The position numbers were made by a program, and so were the translations under genes. This document shows, in pieces, positions 62,985 to 64,000 of a DNA stretch of 64,000 bases. This stretch comes from WRHT01 sp031550525. Its GTDB lineage: Bacteria > Desulfobacterota > Desulfovibrionia > Desulfovibrionales > Desulfovibrionaceae. Below the pieces are notes generated by a model. That model had not been told where the DNA came from. It ran no database searches and saw nothing but the letters and a program-made list of their open reading frames with translations. Every line of letters begins with the position of its first letter. The first letter of the stretch is position 1. The DNA is taken from positions 248,001 to 312,000 of the forward strand of contig JAVBON010000002.1 in the NCBI GenBank assembly GCA_031550525.1, given 5' to 3'.

Positions 62985-64000
62985 TTACTTATCCAAGCCG
63001 GAGAGCAAAATGTATTTGGTCTCAACGTAATCTTCAATGCCCTGGCGTCCGCCTTCGCGTCCCACACCGCTCATTTTTACGCCGCCAAAAGGCACTTCGC
63101 CGGTGGCGAGGCCGACCTCGTTAACGCCAACCAATCCGTATTCCAAAGCCGAAGCCACGCGGTAAAAGCTGCCCAACCCGCTGGTAAACACGTAAGAAGC
63201 CAGGCCGTATTCGGTATCGTTGGCCATTTTTATGGCTTCTTCCTCAGTCTTGTATTTGATTACCGGAAGAATAGGTCCGAAAATTTCTTCGCGGAACACG
63301 CGCATGTCGGGCTTCACGCCGGTAAGCACGGTCGGCTGGTAGAAAAGGCCGCCCAGTTCGGAGTTTTTGCCGCCTATTTCAACCTTAGCGCCTTTTTTAA
63401 CGGCATCATCCACAAATTCCTGCAAGGCCTTGTGGCCCTTGGCATCTATCTGCGGGCCCTGAGTAACTCCTGCTTTCATGCCGTTGCCCACCACAATGGC
63501 TTTAACCTTTTCCAACACCTTGGACACGTATTCGTCATGAATGCTTTCATGCACAAAAACACGGTTTACGCAAATGCAGGTTTGGCCAGCGTTACGGAAT
63601 TTGCAGCCCATGGTGCCGTTAACCGCCAAATCAACGTCGGCATCGGGGCAAATAATCATGGGGGCGTTGCCGCCAAGCTCCATGGATACTTTTTTCACGG
63701 TATCGGCGCAGTTAGCTATAAGCTGCTTGCCCACGGCGGTTGAGCCGGTAAAGCTGAGCTTGCGCACAATGGGGCTTTTGCAGATGGCGTCGCCAACTTC
63801 ACCCGAAGCGCCGGTTATAACGCTAAGAATACCGGCGGGCACGCCAGCGCGCAGGGCCAGCTCGGCCACGGCAAGAGCGGAGTAAGGGGTATAGCTGGCG
63901 GGCTTGATAATCATCGGGCAACCGGCGGCCAAGGCTGGGGAGGCTTTGCGGGCTATCATGGACATGGGAAAGTTCCATGGCGTAATGGCGGCCGTAACGC
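62985..64000 (-). CDS. gabD: Succinate-semialdehyde dehydrogenase (partial, 5' end beyond window)
   Basis: C-terminal part (338 codons in the window) of an aldehyde dehydrogenase. The frame stays open to the window edge and reads NFPMSMIARKASPALAAGCP, so the true start is beyond 64000. Catalytic Glu lies in VSMELGGNAP and catalytic Cys in GQTCICVNRV. The C-terminal SGVGREGGRQGIEDYVETKY is typical of GabD/SSDH, which oxidises succinic semialdehyde with NAD(P)+. Other medium-chain ALDHs cannot be fully excluded. Confidence 0.85.
   Translation of the reverse strand, partial: VTAAITPWNFPMSMIARKASPALAAGCPMIIKPASYTPYSALAVAELALRAGVPAGILSVITGASGEVGDAICKSPIVRKLSFTGSTAVGKQLIANCADTVKKVSMELGGNAPMIICPDADVDLAVNGTMGCKFRNAGQTCICVNRVFVHESIHDEYVSKVLEKVKAIVVGNGMKAGVTQGPQIDAKGHKALQEFVDDAVKKGAKVEIGGKNSELGGLFYQPTVLTGVKPDMRVFREEIFGPILPVIKYKTEEEAIKMANDTEYGLASYVFTSGLGSFYRVASALEYGLVGVNEVGLATGEVPFGGVKMSGVGREGGRQGIEDYVETKYILLSGLDK

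Overview
The window is 64 kb of a bacterial chromosome, GC-rich inside genes and AT-rich between them. Its gene content fits an anaerobic or microaerophilic, respiring Gram-negative bacterium, most likely of the Desulfovibrionales/Desulfobacterota. Evidence for this is a reductive dehalogenase cluster, TRAP and tripartite tricarboxylate (TTT) transporters, a sigma-54 activator, an Eis-like acetyltransferase and a PEP-CTERM-like protein. The lineage is inferred; there is no rRNA, tRNA or other phylogenetic marker here. ATA is used freely for isoleucine despite the GC-rich genes.

Layout. 0.6-4.6 kb: an organohalide-respiration cluster (polyferredoxin, NapH-like membrane Fe-S protein, RdhB anchor, RdhA, Crp/Fnr regulator). 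4.9-5.6 kb: a PurC-like protein with an altered motif. 6.0-12.4 kb: an arylsulfotransferase-like (ASST) protein with a fused TRAP permease and a binding protein. A sigma-54 -24/-12 promoter with upstream TTGAAACAT sites precedes it, and a convergent sigma-54 activator follows. 13-21.3 kb: aquaporin, DUF305 protein, TrmJ-like methyltransferase, Eis-like protein, then an unusual group of radical SAM, GNAT and GNAT-TraB/GumN fusion genes. 21.7-35 kb: a large catabolic/transport region. A GntR regulator, a second ASST-like protein, an MFS carrier and a TTT transporter with two TctA copies lie on the minus strand. Divergent from these are a second GntR regulator, a class II aldolase, a metallo-beta-lactamase-fold hydrolase and a UPF0261/Tm-1-like protein. 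Candidate operators with a TAAGG core lie in the divergent region.

35.4-45.2 kb: a tightly overlapping MoxR/DUF58/DUF4129/DUF4350/SpoIIM/RDD operon followed by three paralogous membrane proteins. 45-55 kb: small envelope, lipoprotein and housekeeping genes, including a DHH phosphoesterase with C-terminal repeats directly upstream of a TIR-transmembrane protein, and a PEP-CTERM-like secreted protein. 55.3-64 kb: a GMC oxidoreductase with its Tat-exported small subunit, a peroxiredoxin behind a Fur/PerR-like palindrome, a flavin reductase, a hybrid histidine kinase, a chagasin-type lipoprotein and the C-terminal part of succinate-semialdehyde dehydrogenase.

Three families of dispersed palindromic repeats run through the window. 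Family A has four copies of about 150 bp and looks like a MITE. Family B has three copies of 147-246 bp; all sit just 3' of minus-strand genes and two of them supply the stop codon. Family C is a set of short hairpins with GAGCATTTTAACTTT-type arms. No CRISPR array, tRNA, rRNA or transposase gene was seen.
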